Below are positions 1 to 7,777 of a stretch of DNA of 64,000 bases, in pieces. Numbering within the stretch: position 1 is the stretch's first letter; every line of letters starts with the position of its first letter. The notes below the pieces were generated by a model that ran no database searches, was not told where the DNA came from, and was given only the letters and a program-made list of their open reading frames with translations. The stretch spans positions 1 to 64,000 of the forward strand of contig NZ_SMKT01000011.1 of NCBI RefSeq assembly GCF_004348735.1, read 5' to 3'. The position numbers were made by a program, and so were the translations under genes. The stretch comes from Actinomadura sp. KC06 (GTDB lineage: Bacteria > Actinomycetota > Actinomycetes > Streptosporangiales > Streptosporangiaceae).

Positions 1-456
1 GCCCCCACCGTCGACAAGGTCGGCTCGCCCGCCACCTCGACCAACGCCCTGGAGCGGGAGCACACCTCCCCGCAGCAGGTCCCCGCCCAGGAGGTCGTCC
101 TCGGCGGGATCCTCGCCTTCATCCTCTGCGGCACCATCGCCCTCACGGCCGGACGCGCCGCCGCCGCGAAGGCCCCGAGCGCGGCGCCGATCCGCGTCCG
201 CAAGCGCGGCAAGCACCACCGTCCGTCCACCCCCGTCGCCCTGCCCGCCGACCTCACCCCGGCCGACCTCGAACGCGCCGACGCCGGCACCGCCGTCATG
301 CCGGCCCTGTCCCTCGCCGCCGCACACGAGGCCGAGGACCGCGAATTCTGGGGCCGCATCGCCCACCTCGAAGAGGACGGCGAGCTCGCGTTCTGGAACT
401 CGCTGCACGCCGAACTCGCCGAGTCCCAGTACGCAACGACGCCGGGATTCCGCTAG
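1..456 (+). CDS. Hypothetical single-pass membrane protein (3' part)
   Basis: The frame is open from the first base of the window to a TAG stop, giving 151 visible residues; the start lies outside. A hydrophobic stretch at visible residues 32-50 (VVLGGILAFILCGTIALTA) looks like one transmembrane helix. It is followed by a basic segment (RVRKRGKHHR), so the C-terminal part is probably cytoplasmic. The last 80 residues are acidic and probably helical (EDREFWGRIAHLEEDGE). I do not recognise the family. It ends 33 bases before the tRNA cluster and shows codon use like its neighbours. Confidence 0.6.
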   Translation, partial: APTVDKVGSPATSTNALEREHTSPQQVPAQEVVLGGILAFILCGTIALTAGRAAAAKAPSAAPIRVRKRGKHHRPSTPVALPADLTPADLERADAGTAVMPALSLAAAHEAEDREFWGRIAHLEEDGELAFWNSLHAELAESQYATTPGFR

Positions 457-489
457 AGTTGTGCCTGCGGGTCGTCCACCGGCCCGCCT

Positions 490-562
490 GCGGACGTGGC
501 TCAGCTGGTAGAGCATCACCTTGCCAAGGTGAGGGTCGCGGGTTCGAATCCCGTCGTCCGCT
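490..562 (+). tRNA. tRNA-Gly (GCC)
   Basis: A 73-nt cloverleaf with acceptor stem GCGGACG/CGTCCGC, D-arm CTCAGCTGGTAGAG, anticodon loop CTTGCCAAG giving anticodon GCC, and T-arm with GGTTCGAATCC. No CCA is encoded. It is the first of three tandem tRNA genes. Confidence 0.97.
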
Positions 563-592
563 CTGAGAGGCCCCCGAAACAGGCCTCGCTCT

Positions 593-663
593 GGTGGAGT
601 GGCCGAGAGGCGAGGCAACGGCCTGCAAAGCCGTGTACACGGGTTCAAATCCCGTCTCCACCT
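593..663 (+). tRNA. tRNA-Cys (GCA)
   Basis: A 71-nt cloverleaf with acceptor stem GGTGGAG/CTCCACC, anticodon loop CTGCAAA giving anticodon GCA, and T-loop GGTTCAAATCC. No CCA is encoded. It lies 30 bases after tRNA-Gly and is probably co-transcribed with it. Confidence 0.97.
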
Positions 664-668
664 CGCAA

Positions 669-740
669 GGGCGATTAGCTCAGTGGGAGAGCGCTACCTT
701 GACACGGTAGAGGCCACTGGTTCAATCCCAGTATCGCCCA
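669..740 (+). tRNA. tRNA-Val (GAC)
   Basis: A 72-nt cloverleaf with acceptor stem GGGCGAT/ATCGCCC, anticodon loop CTTGACACG giving anticodon GAC, and T-loop GGTTCAATCC. The genomic bases right after the discriminator A are CCA (741-743), unlike the two upstream tRNAs. It begins 5 bases after tRNA-Cys, so the three form one transcript. Confidence 0.97.
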
Positions 741-876
741 CCACACATCCACAGGTCCGATGGACCTGTCCCTTCATCACAGGCGCCACCTGTCTTGTGA
801 CCGGGTGGCCATTGTTGGTCCGGTGAGCGGGCTTCGGCCGTTGACAGGGACGTTTTCGCAGGTGAACCATCGGTCA

Positions 877-1644
877 ATGGACGCCGTGCCGGAGTCGGCC
901 GCCGAGAGCGGGAGCGTGCTGGGCAAAGCCCGGCTCATCCTCGAAGCCTTCGGGCTCGACGACGAGGACCTCGGGCTCTCGGAGCTGACGCGCCGGACTG
1001 GCCTGGCGAAGTCGTCCGTGCACCGGCTCAGCCAGGAGCTGGTGCACTGGGGATTCCTGGAGCGACGCGGCGGCAGGTACCGCCTGGGCATGAGGCTGTT
1101 CGAGATCGGCCAGCGGGTCCCTCGGCAGCGGATCCTGCGGGAACTCGCGCGGCCGTTCATGGAGGACCTGCTGCGGGCCACCGGACAGACGATCCATCTC
1201 GCCGTAGTTGACGGGCTGGAGGTCCTCTACCTGGAGAAGGTCTCCGGGCACCGGCAGGTCGGCCGTCCGTCCCGGATCGCCGGGCGCATGCCGCTGCACT
1301 GCACCGCCACCGGAAAGGCCCTGCTGGCGTTCGGGCCGCGCGGCCTCTTCGACGAGGTCGTGGCCGGGCCGCTCGCCCGGCCGACCCCGCGCACGACCGT
1401 CGCGCCCGGCCTGCTGGAGCAGGAGTTGAGGCGCGCCCGCGAACTCGGGTACGCGGTGGAGTACGAGCAGGCCCGCATCGGATACATGAGCGTCGCCATC
1501 CCGCTGGCGGGCGCGACCGGCGCGACGGTCGCGGCCCTGTCGGTCACCGGGCCGGTCGTGCCCGGTAGGGCCGAGCGCTTCGCGAGCCTGCTGAACGCGG
1601 CGGGCCGCGGGGTGACCAAGCTGCTCAGCGCCCGGGACGTCTGA
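877..1644 (+). CDS. IclR-family transcriptional regulator
   Basis: A 255-residue DNA-binding regulator. The N-terminal winged helix-turn-helix spans about residues 15-70 (LGLSELTRRTGLAKSSVHRLSQEL). The C-terminal IclR effector domain follows, with typical LHCTATGKALLAF and YAVEYEQARIGYMSVAIPL segments. IclR proteins bind small aromatic or carboxylic acid ligands and often control catabolic operons. The start is uncertain: ATG at 877 fits the family length, but GTG at 862 and upstream in-frame codons are possible, and no strong ribosome site is visible. It stands alone after the tRNAs and converges with the flavin reductase gene, so its target is not shown by context. Confidence 0.9.
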   Translation: MDAVPESAAESGSVLGKARLILEAFGLDDEDLGLSELTRRTGLAKSSVHRLSQELVHWGFLERRGGRYRLGMRLFEIGQRVPRQRILRELARPFMEDLLRATGQTIHLAVVDGLEVLYLEKVSGHRQVGRPSRIAGRMPLHCTATGKALLAFGPRGLFDEVVAGPLARPTPRTTVAPGLLEQELRRARELGYAVEYEQARIGYMSVAIPLAGATGATVAALSVTGPVVPGRAERFASLLNAAGRGVTKLLSARDV

Positions 1645-1653
1645 AACCGCGAA

Positions 1654-1685
1654 CACGGGCACCGGCGGGGATTCCGGTGCCCGTG
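1654..1685. terminator. Bidirectional hairpin terminator
   Basis: A perfect 12-bp stem (CACGGGCACCGG / CCGGTGCCCGTG) with an 8-base loop lies between the convergent IclR and flavin reductase genes. There is no clear U-tract, as is usual in actinomycetes. Confidence 0.8.
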
Positions 1686-1697
1686 GCGTGTCGTCAC

Positions 1698-2195
1698 TCA
1701 GACGGGCGCCAGCCGGCGGAAACGGCTGGTGTGGAACACCAGCGGAGGAGTCTCCGGCCTGGCGAGCAGGCCGAGGACCTCCAGCAGGACGATCAGGTGA
1801 TCCCCGGCGGGGATCTCGTCGTGGCGGCGGCAGTCCAGCCAGGCGGCGGCGTCGAGGACGAACACGCCGCCGCCCGGCCTGGGCTCCCAGTCGACCCCGT
1901 CGAAGCGGTCGCCCTCCTTGCGGGACAGGCGCAGGCAGGCCTCGTTGTGGTTCTCGGCGAGCACGCTCAGCCCGAGCCGCGACGCGCGCCGCAGCCGCGG
2001 CCAGGTCGCCGAGGTGTTCTGGACGCAGATCGACACCAGCGGCGGGTCCAGCGACACCGAGGTGAACGAGCTGGCCGCCATCCCCGCCGGCGCTCCGTCG
2101 ATCAGGGCGCACACCGCCGTCACGCCGGACGGGAAGCACCCGAAGGTCCGGCGGAGCGCGGCGACGTCCGCCGCGGCCTGCTGCATCTCGGTCAC
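1698..2195 (-). CDS. Flavin reductase family protein (HpaC-like)
   Basis: A 165-residue protein of the FMN-binding split-barrel flavin reductase family, with FPSGVTAVCAL near the N-terminus, SSFTSVSLDPPLVSICV (flavin-contact region) and GDHLIVLLEVLGL near the C-terminus. These enzymes use NAD(P)H to make free FADH2 or FMNH2 for a separate oxygenase. It is the last gene of a four-gene minus-strand operon and begins 7 bases after the stop of the oxygenase gene, so it is most likely the reductase partner of that protein. Confidence 0.9.
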   Translation of the reverse strand: MTEMQQAAADVAALRRTFGCFPSGVTAVCALIDGAPAGMAASSFTSVSLDPPLVSICVQNTSATWPRLRRASRLGLSVLAENHNEACLRLSRKEGDRFDGVDWEPRPGGGVFVLDAAAWLDCRRHDEIPAGDHLIVLLEVLGLLARPETPPLVFHTSRFRRLAPV

Positions 2196-2202
2196 CCGGT
2201 CT

Positions 2203-3411
2203 TCAGGAGGTGGCCAGCGAGGGCGCCTGCGACGGGTCGAGGCCCATCGTGATCAGGCCGGCCATCTCGGCGCAGGCGTAGGCGTTCGGCGGCATGATCG
2301 CGGCGGTGGTGACGTCGCGCAGCATGCGCTCGTAGCCGCGGGGGCGCATCAGCGCGGTGAGGCCGCCCGCGGTGGTGCCGAGCTCGACGACCCGTCCGAT
2401 CGCGTCCGCGAGCATCAGCTTCGCCTGCAGGTACGCGTGGCAGGTGGCGAGGCCCGGGCCCTCCGTGTCCGCCTTCCACGCGGCCCGGTACATCATCAGC
2501 CGCGCGGCCTCGACGTGCGTCGCGATTCGCCCGACCGCCGAGCTGATCGATGGGTGGTAGCCCATCGGCTGCGCGTAGCCCTTCGCCGTCCGGGTGCCGA
2601 GGTTCTCCGCGAGCCAGCTCACCATCGCCTCGGCGAGGCCGAGGTAGCAGGCCGTGTAGCCGCCCCACGTGACGGCCGCCTGCGCGACGATCCAGTTGTT
2701 GACGAAGTCGCCGATCGGCCCGAGGACGAGTTCCGCCGGGACGTGCGCGCCGTTGATGCTGACCTTGTTGCTGCGCGTCGCCCGCATCCCGAGCGTGTCC
2801 CAGACGTCGTCCACCGCGATGTGCTCGGGCTGCGCGACCGGGAGCAGGAACGCGACGACGAGTGTCGGGTCGTCGCTCCAGTCGGGGCGGGCGAGCATGA
2901 AGGCGTAGTCGCTCGCCTCCCAGATCGAGGCGTACATCTTCGTCCCGCTCACGCGCAGGCCGCCGCCGGCGGTGCGGGCCGCCGTCACCGTCGGCAGGAA
3001 CGAGCCCGGCAGCAGGCTGGACGAGGACGGCTCCGACAGCGGCGCCGAGATCAGCGCGCCGTCGTCGATCACCAGCGACGCGACGTGCTTCCTCGCCGCG
3101 GCGTCGAACGACGGCAGCTCCCCCGCCAGGCGGGTGGCCACGTAGTGCATGTTGAATCCGAGGGCGGTCGACGCGTCGCCCTGCGCGAGCTGCTCGACGG
3201 TCGCCAGCCACGCGGTCGACCGCACGCCGAGCCCGCCCAGGTCTTCGGGGAATCCCGCCCCGTACAGGCCCGCCGCGCGCAGCTCGGCGAAGCTCTCCGC
3301 CGGGATCAGGCGGTCCTCGTCGGCGCCCGCCGCGCGCTGCGCCAGCACGTCCGCGAGCCGCTTGCCGGTCTCCGCCATCCGCCGGCTCTGCTCGTCCAGC
3401 TGGAAGTCCAT
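2203..3411 (-). CDS. Acyl-CoA-dehydrogenase-fold flavin monooxygenase (group D type)
   Basis: A 402-residue protein with the three-part acyl-CoA dehydrogenase fold: helical N-terminus, central beta domain (residues about 115-230) and C-terminal four-helix domain. Proteins of this kind paired with a flavin reductase, such as HsaA, DszC and HpaB relatives, are usually reduced-flavin-dependent oxygenases rather than dehydrogenases. It lacks the C-terminal catalytic-Glu and adenine-site consensus of classical FadE proteins. The adjacent reductase and the upstream aldehyde dehydrogenase support an oxygenase role on an unknown substrate. A true acyl-CoA dehydrogenase remains possible. Confidence 0.8.
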   Translation of the reverse strand: MDFQLDEQSRRMAETGKRLADVLAQRAAGADEDRLIPAESFAELRAAGLYGAGFPEDLGGLGVRSTAWLATVEQLAQGDASTALGFNMHYVATRLAGELPSFDAAARKHVASLVIDDGALISAPLSEPSSSSLLPGSFLPTVTAARTAGGGLRVSGTKMYASIWEASDYAFMLARPDWSDDPTLVVAFLLPVAQPEHIAVDDVWDTLGMRATRSNKVSINGAHVPAELVLGPIGDFVNNWIVAQAAVTWGGYTACYLGLAEAMVSWLAENLGTRTAKGYAQPMGYHPSISSAVGRIATHVEAARLMMYRAAWKADTEGPGLATCHAYLQAKLMLADAIGRVVELGTTAGGLTALMRPRGYERMLRDVTTAAIMPPNAYACAEMAGLITMGLDPSQAPSLATS

Positions 3412-3436
3412 GGTTCCTCCACGTTCGTGCGGCGCG

Positions 3437-4933
3437 TCAGTCCCACATCGGGGGACGCGCGGTGTCGAGACTGACGTTGACGACCTTCACGGCCTGGTAC
3501 TCGCGGACGGTCTCCGCGGCGCCCTCGCGGCCGAAGCCGCTGGCCTTGATCCCGCCCTGCGGCTGGCCGAGGGGCGTGGCGAACCAGGTGTTGACCCAGA
3601 CCATCCCGGCCTGGAGGCGTCCGGCGATGCGGTGCGCCCGGGCCAGGTCGGACGTCCATACGCCACTCGCGAGGCCGTAGGCGACCGCGTTCGCGCGGGT
3701 GACGGCCTCGTCTTCGTCCGTCCAGCGCTCGACGGTGAGGACGGGCCCGAAGAACTCCTCGCAGGAGGCGCTCGTCTTGCCGTCCGGGTCTGCGAGGACG
3801 GTCGGCCGGTAGAACGCGCCTCCGGCGAGCTCGCCGTCCAGGTCGGGGACGCGGTGCCCGGCGCACACCGTGGCGCCCTCCGCGACCGCCCGGTCTACCG
3901 CCGTGCTGACCCGGTCCCGGTGCGCGAGGCTGATGAGCGGGCCGAGCTGCGTCGACGGGTCGAGCGGGTCGCCGACGCGGATCCGGTCGGCCCGCGCCGT
4001 GATCCGATCCAGCAGCTCGTCGTGCACGGCGGCGTGGGCGAGCAGGCGGGACGCGGCGAAGCACACCTCGCCGTTGGCGGCGAAGACGCCGGTCAGCACG
4101 TCCTCGGTCAGCGTGTCGAGTTCGGCGTCCGGGCCGACGACGAGCGAGCCTTTCCCGCCGAGCTCCATGAGCGCGGGGGTCAGCCGGGCGCCCGCCCGGC
4201 CGAGGATCGTCCGCGCGCTCGCCGTCCCGCCGGTGAAGCTGATCTTGGCGATGCGGGGGTCGGTGACCAGCGCATCGCCCGCGGTCGCGCCGAGGCCGGT
4301 GACGACGTTGACGACGCCCGGCGGCAGCAGGTCCGCGATCGCCTCCGCGAAGCGGACGGTGCTCACCGACGCCAGCTCCGACGGCTTGACCACGACCGTG
4401 TTGCCCGCCGCCAGCGCCGGGGCCAGCTTGTGCGCGACGGAGATGAGCGGCGAGTTCCACGGCACGATCGCGGCGATGACGCCCAGCGGCTGCCGCGTGG
4501 TGTAGACGTGCGACGACTCCGGCACGCCCTGCACCGTCTCGCCGTGGATACCCCGCGCGATCCCCGCGAAGTACCGGAAGATCTCGGCCGCGGTCGGCAC
4601 GTCGATCAGCCCGGCCTCGCGGATCGCCCGCCCGTTCTCGGTGGCGAGCAGCGCCGGCCAGTCCGCCGCCGTCGCGGCCAGCCGGTCGGCGATGGCCCAC
4701 AGCGCCGCCTGCCGCTCCGCGAGGGACGTCGTCCGCCACGTCTCGAACGCTTCGGACGCGGCGGTCACGGCCTCGGCCACGACGGCGGCGTCGCAGTCCG
4801 CGATCTGCGCCCACGTCCGCCCGGTCGCGGGTTCGATCGCCGGGAGGACGTCCCGGACCGGCCGCGCCTCCCCGCCGATGATCGCCGGCAGCGGCCGGTC
4901 GACGGTCAGCCGCCCGGTGCCGACGGCCGTCAT
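3437..4933 (-). CDS. NAD(P)-dependent aldehyde dehydrogenase
   Basis: A 498-residue ALDH superfamily enzyme that oxidises an aldehyde to an acid. The catalytic set is complete: PWN with Asn160, Lys183 in KPSE, Glu257 in MELGGK and nucleophile Cys291 in GEVC. The coenzyme-binding FTGGTASAR segment lies at 233-241. The ATG at 4933 overlaps the upstream stop (ATGA), so translation is coupled to the SnoaL-like gene. It sits in an operon with the flavin monooxygenase and reductase and may oxidise an aldehyde made by them. Confidence 0.95.
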   Translation of the reverse strand: MTAVGTGRLTVDRPLPAIIGGEARPVRDVLPAIEPATGRTWAQIADCDAAVVAEAVTAASEAFETWRTTSLAERQAALWAIADRLAATAADWPALLATENGRAIREAGLIDVPTAAEIFRYFAGIARGIHGETVQGVPESSHVYTTRQPLGVIAAIVPWNSPLISVAHKLAPALAAGNTVVVKPSELASVSTVRFAEAIADLLPPGVVNVVTGLGATAGDALVTDPRIAKISFTGGTASARTILGRAGARLTPALMELGGKGSLVVGPDAELDTLTEDVLTGVFAANGEVCFAASRLLAHAAVHDELLDRITARADRIRVGDPLDPSTQLGPLISLAHRDRVSTAVDRAVAEGATVCAGHRVPDLDGELAGGAFYRPTVLADPDGKTSASCEEFFGPVLTVERWTDEDEAVTRANAVAYGLASGVWTSDLARAHRIAGRLQAGMVWVNTWFATPLGQPQGGIKASGFGREGAAETVREYQAVKVVNVSLDTARPPMWD

Positions 4934-5328
4934 GACTCCAGTCCGATGTGGACGGAGTGGAACGGGTTGTCGATGACGATGCGCCAGGTGCCGTCCGGCC
5001 TGCGGCGGAAGACGTTGGAGTCGACCGCGCTCATCTCGACCGGCTCCCCGTCCGGCCCGGTCCCGGACAGCTCCCAGCGGAGCGCGACCAGGACGATGTC
5101 GTCGGCCTCGACCCGGTGCAGCTCCTCGATCGTCAGGTGCGGCTTGAGGGCGAGGAAGTCCGCGAGCGCCGCGCGGAGCTGGTCCATGCCGCGCGCCGGC
5201 GGCGTGCCCGGGCCGGTCTGGAACACGGTGTGCTCGTCCCATACGGAGAGCGCGGCGTCCAGATCACCGGCGTTCATCGCTTCGACGAACAGATCGTTGA
5301 GCTCGGTGACGCTGTTGTGTGATCCCAT
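4930..5328 (-). CDS. SnoaL-like / NTF2-fold protein
   Basis: A 132-residue single-domain protein starting at the ATG of MGSHNSVTELNDLF. It shows the nuclear-transport-factor-2 fold pattern: helices, then VFQTGPGTPPARGMDQLRAAL, then strands ending RRPDGTWRIVIDNPFHS. Such proteins serve as isomerases, hydratases or small-ligand binders, and the sequence does not settle which. It is the first gene of the operon and overlaps the aldehyde dehydrogenase start by four bases. An in-frame upstream ATG at 5394 exists but would add unconserved residues. Confidence 0.85.
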   Translation of the reverse strand: MGSHNSVTELNDLFVEAMNAGDLDAALSVWDEHTVFQTGPGTPPARGMDQLRAALADFLALKPHLTIEELHRVEADDIVLVALRWELSGTGPDGEPVEMSAVDSNVFRRRPDGTWRIVIDNPFHSVHIGLES

Positions 5329-5406
5329 GCCCGGGACGCTATTGATCGCCTCTTCCCGGCGACATCGCCCGTTCGTGGGGAATGCGCGGGTCACCCGAAG
5401 GTGGGA

Positions 5407-6480
5407 TCACCGCAGCAGCAGGCCCGCCAGCTCCACCCGGGAATGCACGCCGAGCTTCTGGTAGATCGACTTGAGATGGTGCTTGACGGTGTTCGGGCTG
5501 ATGTGGAGGCGCCCGGCTATCTCGTGGTCGCGCTTCCCCGCGGCGACGAGTTCGGCGATGGCCGCCTCGCGTTCGGTGAGGAGCCGGAGCAGGGCCGGGG
5601 ACGGCGCCGCCGTCCGCGACTCCGCCGACAGGATCGACACGATCAGCGAGGGGCGCTCGGGCAGGGGCGCCGACGTCACGGTGATGTCGGTCGCGGCGTC
5701 CTGGCCCGCGGACCCCGCGGACCCCGCGGGCCGCACCGTGAGCCGCCGGGTCGCCGCCCCGCCGTCGATCGCAGCGTCGAGGGACGGCCACGCGCCGTCC
5801 GCGGCGTCGAGCAGCGCACGCGCGGGCCGGTTCGCGTGCCGCTCGGCGCGCTCCAGGTCGGTGACCACGACCGCCTGCCCGCTCGCCTCCAGCGCGCCCC
5901 ACCACGCCGCCCGCTCGGCGTCGATCGCCGTCACCAGATCCGTCGCGGCGACGGCCGCCTGGAACATCCGCGCCGCCGTGGTCGCCCTGCGCCGGTCGCC
6001 GCCGTCGAAGGCGGGCTCGCCCTCGTTGCGGGCGAAATTGATCGTCCCGACGATCTCCCCACCGCTGATCAGCGGCGCGCACATCACGTGCGCCATGTCG
6101 TAGTGCCGGAACAGCCCCTGGACGATCGGCGCCTCCCGCCACCGGCCGGCGGGCTTCACCAGCGAGTCGTCCCAGGCCCGCCGCGCCGCGACGGCCCCGC
6201 GCAGCACCGGGTCGACGGCCCGGCCGAACCGCTCGTAGCGATGCGCGTAGAACCGGCTGAGCCCGCGCACAGCCGACGCCCGGGGGCGGCCCGTCCGCTG
6301 GTCGAACAGGTAGACACCGTAGGCGAAGGACGGCACGTGACCGGCGACCCAGTCGAAGTAGCGCGCCTGCAGCTCGTCCAGCCCCCGGGCGGTGACGAGC
6401 ACCTCCAGCCCGGAGCTCAGGCACTCTTCGTCGGCGGCCAATGCGTCACCGACACCGATGTCGCCGATGTCGTCGCCCAT
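5407..6480 (-). CDS. LuxR-family regulator with GAF-like sensor domain
   Basis: A 357-residue regulator. Residues about 30-190 look like a GAF-type ligand domain (HVMCAPLISGGEIVGTINFARNEGEPAFD). The C-terminus, about 295-357, is a LuxR/GerE helix-turn-helix with LTEREAAIAELVAAGKRDHEIAGRL and ISPNTVKHHLKSIYQKLGV. There is no receiver domain. It lies 78 bases upstream of the SnoaL/ALDH/monooxygenase/reductase operon on the same strand and is the obvious candidate to control it. Confidence 0.9.
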   Translation of the reverse strand: MGDDIGDIGVGDALAADEECLSSGLEVLVTARGLDELQARYFDWVAGHVPSFAYGVYLFDQRTGRPRASAVRGLSRFYAHRYERFGRAVDPVLRGAVAARRAWDDSLVKPAGRWREAPIVQGLFRHYDMAHVMCAPLISGGEIVGTINFARNEGEPAFDGGDRRRATTAARMFQAAVAATDLVTAIDAERAAWWGALEASGQAVVVTDLERAERHANRPARALLDAADGAWPSLDAAIDGGAATRRLTVRPAGSAGSAGQDAATDITVTSAPLPERPSLIVSILSAESRTAAPSPALLRLLTEREAAIAELVAAGKRDHEIAGRLHISPNTVKHHLKSIYQKLGVHSRVELAGLLLR

Positions 6481-6602
6481 CCAGCGAGTATGCGCCGCCG
6501 ATAAGCCATCACGCCAGACGCCGCGGCGAACGATTCGTCTTCGGCCGCGCCGCCCCGCCTCCAGACCGGCTACGCGTCCGCCCGGGCCTATGATCAGCCG
6601 CT

Positions 6603-7340
6603 ATGGCGCTGCGACTCATTCAGGTGAACATCAAGGCCCGGGACGACTCGGCCCTCGGCCGGTTCTGGGCGGACGCGCTCGGCTGGGACGTCTCCAGCGA
6701 GGGCCCCGGCGTGACGAACCTCGCGCCCGCCGGCGCCACCTGGCCGGACCCGGCCGCCTTCTACATCGACTTCGTCGCCGTCCCGGATCCCGAGACGGTG
6801 AAGTACCGCGTCCACCTCGATCTCGCCACCGCTTCCGCGGCCCATCAGGCTGAGCTGGTCGCGCGCCTGAAGGATCTCGGCGCGACGCCCGCCGACGTGG
6901 GCCAGGGCGACGTCCCGTGGACGGTCCTGGCCGACCCGGAGGGCAACGTGTTCTGCGTGCTGGAGCCCCGGGAGATCTACCGGGACACCGGGCCGATCGC
7001 CGCGGTGGTGGTCGACTGCGCGGACCCGCGGGCCATGGCCCGGTTCTGGGACGAGGCGCTGGACTGGACCCTGCACGAGGCGTCCGACGATCACGCGACG
7101 CTGCGTTCCGCCGACGGCGCCGGGCCGTTTCTGGAGCTCCAGCGCGCACCCGACGTGCGGGGATGGTGGAACCGCGTGCACGTCGACCTGCTGCCGCACC
7201 CCGTCGACGGCAAGGAGGCGGAGGTGGCCCGGCTGCGGGCCCTCGGCGCCGTCGACGTCGACCTCGGCCAGGGTGACGTGCCGTGGACGGTCCTGGCCGA
7301 CCCGGAGGGCAACGAGTTCTGCGTCCTCGGCCGCGCCTGA
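6603..7340 (+). CDS. Two-domain VOC (glyoxalase-like) protein
   Basis: A 245-residue protein made of two consecutive vicinal-oxygen-chelate modules, about 1-120 and 125-245. Both end with the same segment, GQGDVPWTVLADPEGN, then V/EFCVL. The DNA repeat (6900-6958 and 7266-7324) differs at only a few bases, so the duplication is recent or kept by gene conversion. This subgroup (Glyoxalase_6 type) is common in actinomycetes with no assigned substrate; it could be a resistance or ligand-binding protein. The metal-binding residues typical of glyoxalase I are not obvious. Confidence 0.85.
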   Translation: MALRLIQVNIKARDDSALGRFWADALGWDVSSEGPGVTNLAPAGATWPDPAAFYIDFVAVPDPETVKYRVHLDLATASAAHQAELVARLKDLGATPADVGQGDVPWTVLADPEGNVFCVLEPREIYRDTGPIAAVVVDCADPRAMARFWDEALDWTLHEASDDHATLRSADGAGPFLELQRAPDVRGWWNRVHVDLLPHPVDGKEAEVARLRALGAVDVDLGQGDVPWTVLADPEGNEFCVLGRA

Positions 7341-7360
7341 CGCCGGTAGCATTCGCACGC

Positions 7361-7765
7361 ATGACAGCAGAGACGCCGGCGCAGACCGTCCAACGCCTGT
7401 TCGCGCTGCTCGCCGAGGGTACGCCCGCGGAGGCCGCGGCGCTGTTCGCCGACTCGGTGTCGTTCTCGATCCCGCATCCGCCGGGCATCCCGTGGGTGCC
7501 GGAGGTCGACTCGGCGGACGGCATGCGGGAGTTCTTCGAGCTGCTGGGCGCCCATGTGCGGCTCAAGGAGTTCGACCTCCGACATGTCGTCGCCGAGGGC
7601 GACGACGCGGTGTTCATCGGCCGCATGGTCTCCGAGGTCAAGAAGACGGGCCGGGACATCGACACCGCGTTCGCGCTGCACACCAAGGTCCGCGACGGGC
7701 GGATCACCCATTACCACCTCTATGAGGACACCTACGCCGTCGCCAGGGCCTACTTCAACGACTGA
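7361..7765 (+). CDS. SnoaL-like NTF2-fold protein
   Basis: A 134-residue protein starting at the ATG of MTAETPAQTVQRLFALL. It has the standard SnoaL_2 layout: helical N-terminus, then LFADSVSFSIPHPPGIPWVPEV, a helix, and strands through VSEVKKTGRDIDTAFALHTKVRDGRITHYHLYEDTYAV. It probably binds or isomerises a small molecule; the function is unknown. It ends 12 bases before the sigma factor gene, whose own C-terminus has the same fold, so the two may act together. Confidence 0.85.
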   Translation: MTAETPAQTVQRLFALLAEGTPAEAAALFADSVSFSIPHPPGIPWVPEVDSADGMREFFELLGAHVRLKEFDLRHVVAEGDDAVFIGRMVSEVKKTGRDIDTAFALHTKVRDGRITHYHLYEDTYAVARAYFND

Positions 7766-7777
7766 CGGGGGTGGCTC

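Noticed and set aside
841..876. Sigma-70-like promoter TTGACA before the IclR gene
   Set aside because: The -35 match is perfect, but no acceptable -10 lies 16-18 bases downstream.
669..900. Integrated element at the tRNA-Val 3' end
   Set aside because: No integrase, excisionase or second copy of the tRNA end was seen in the window.
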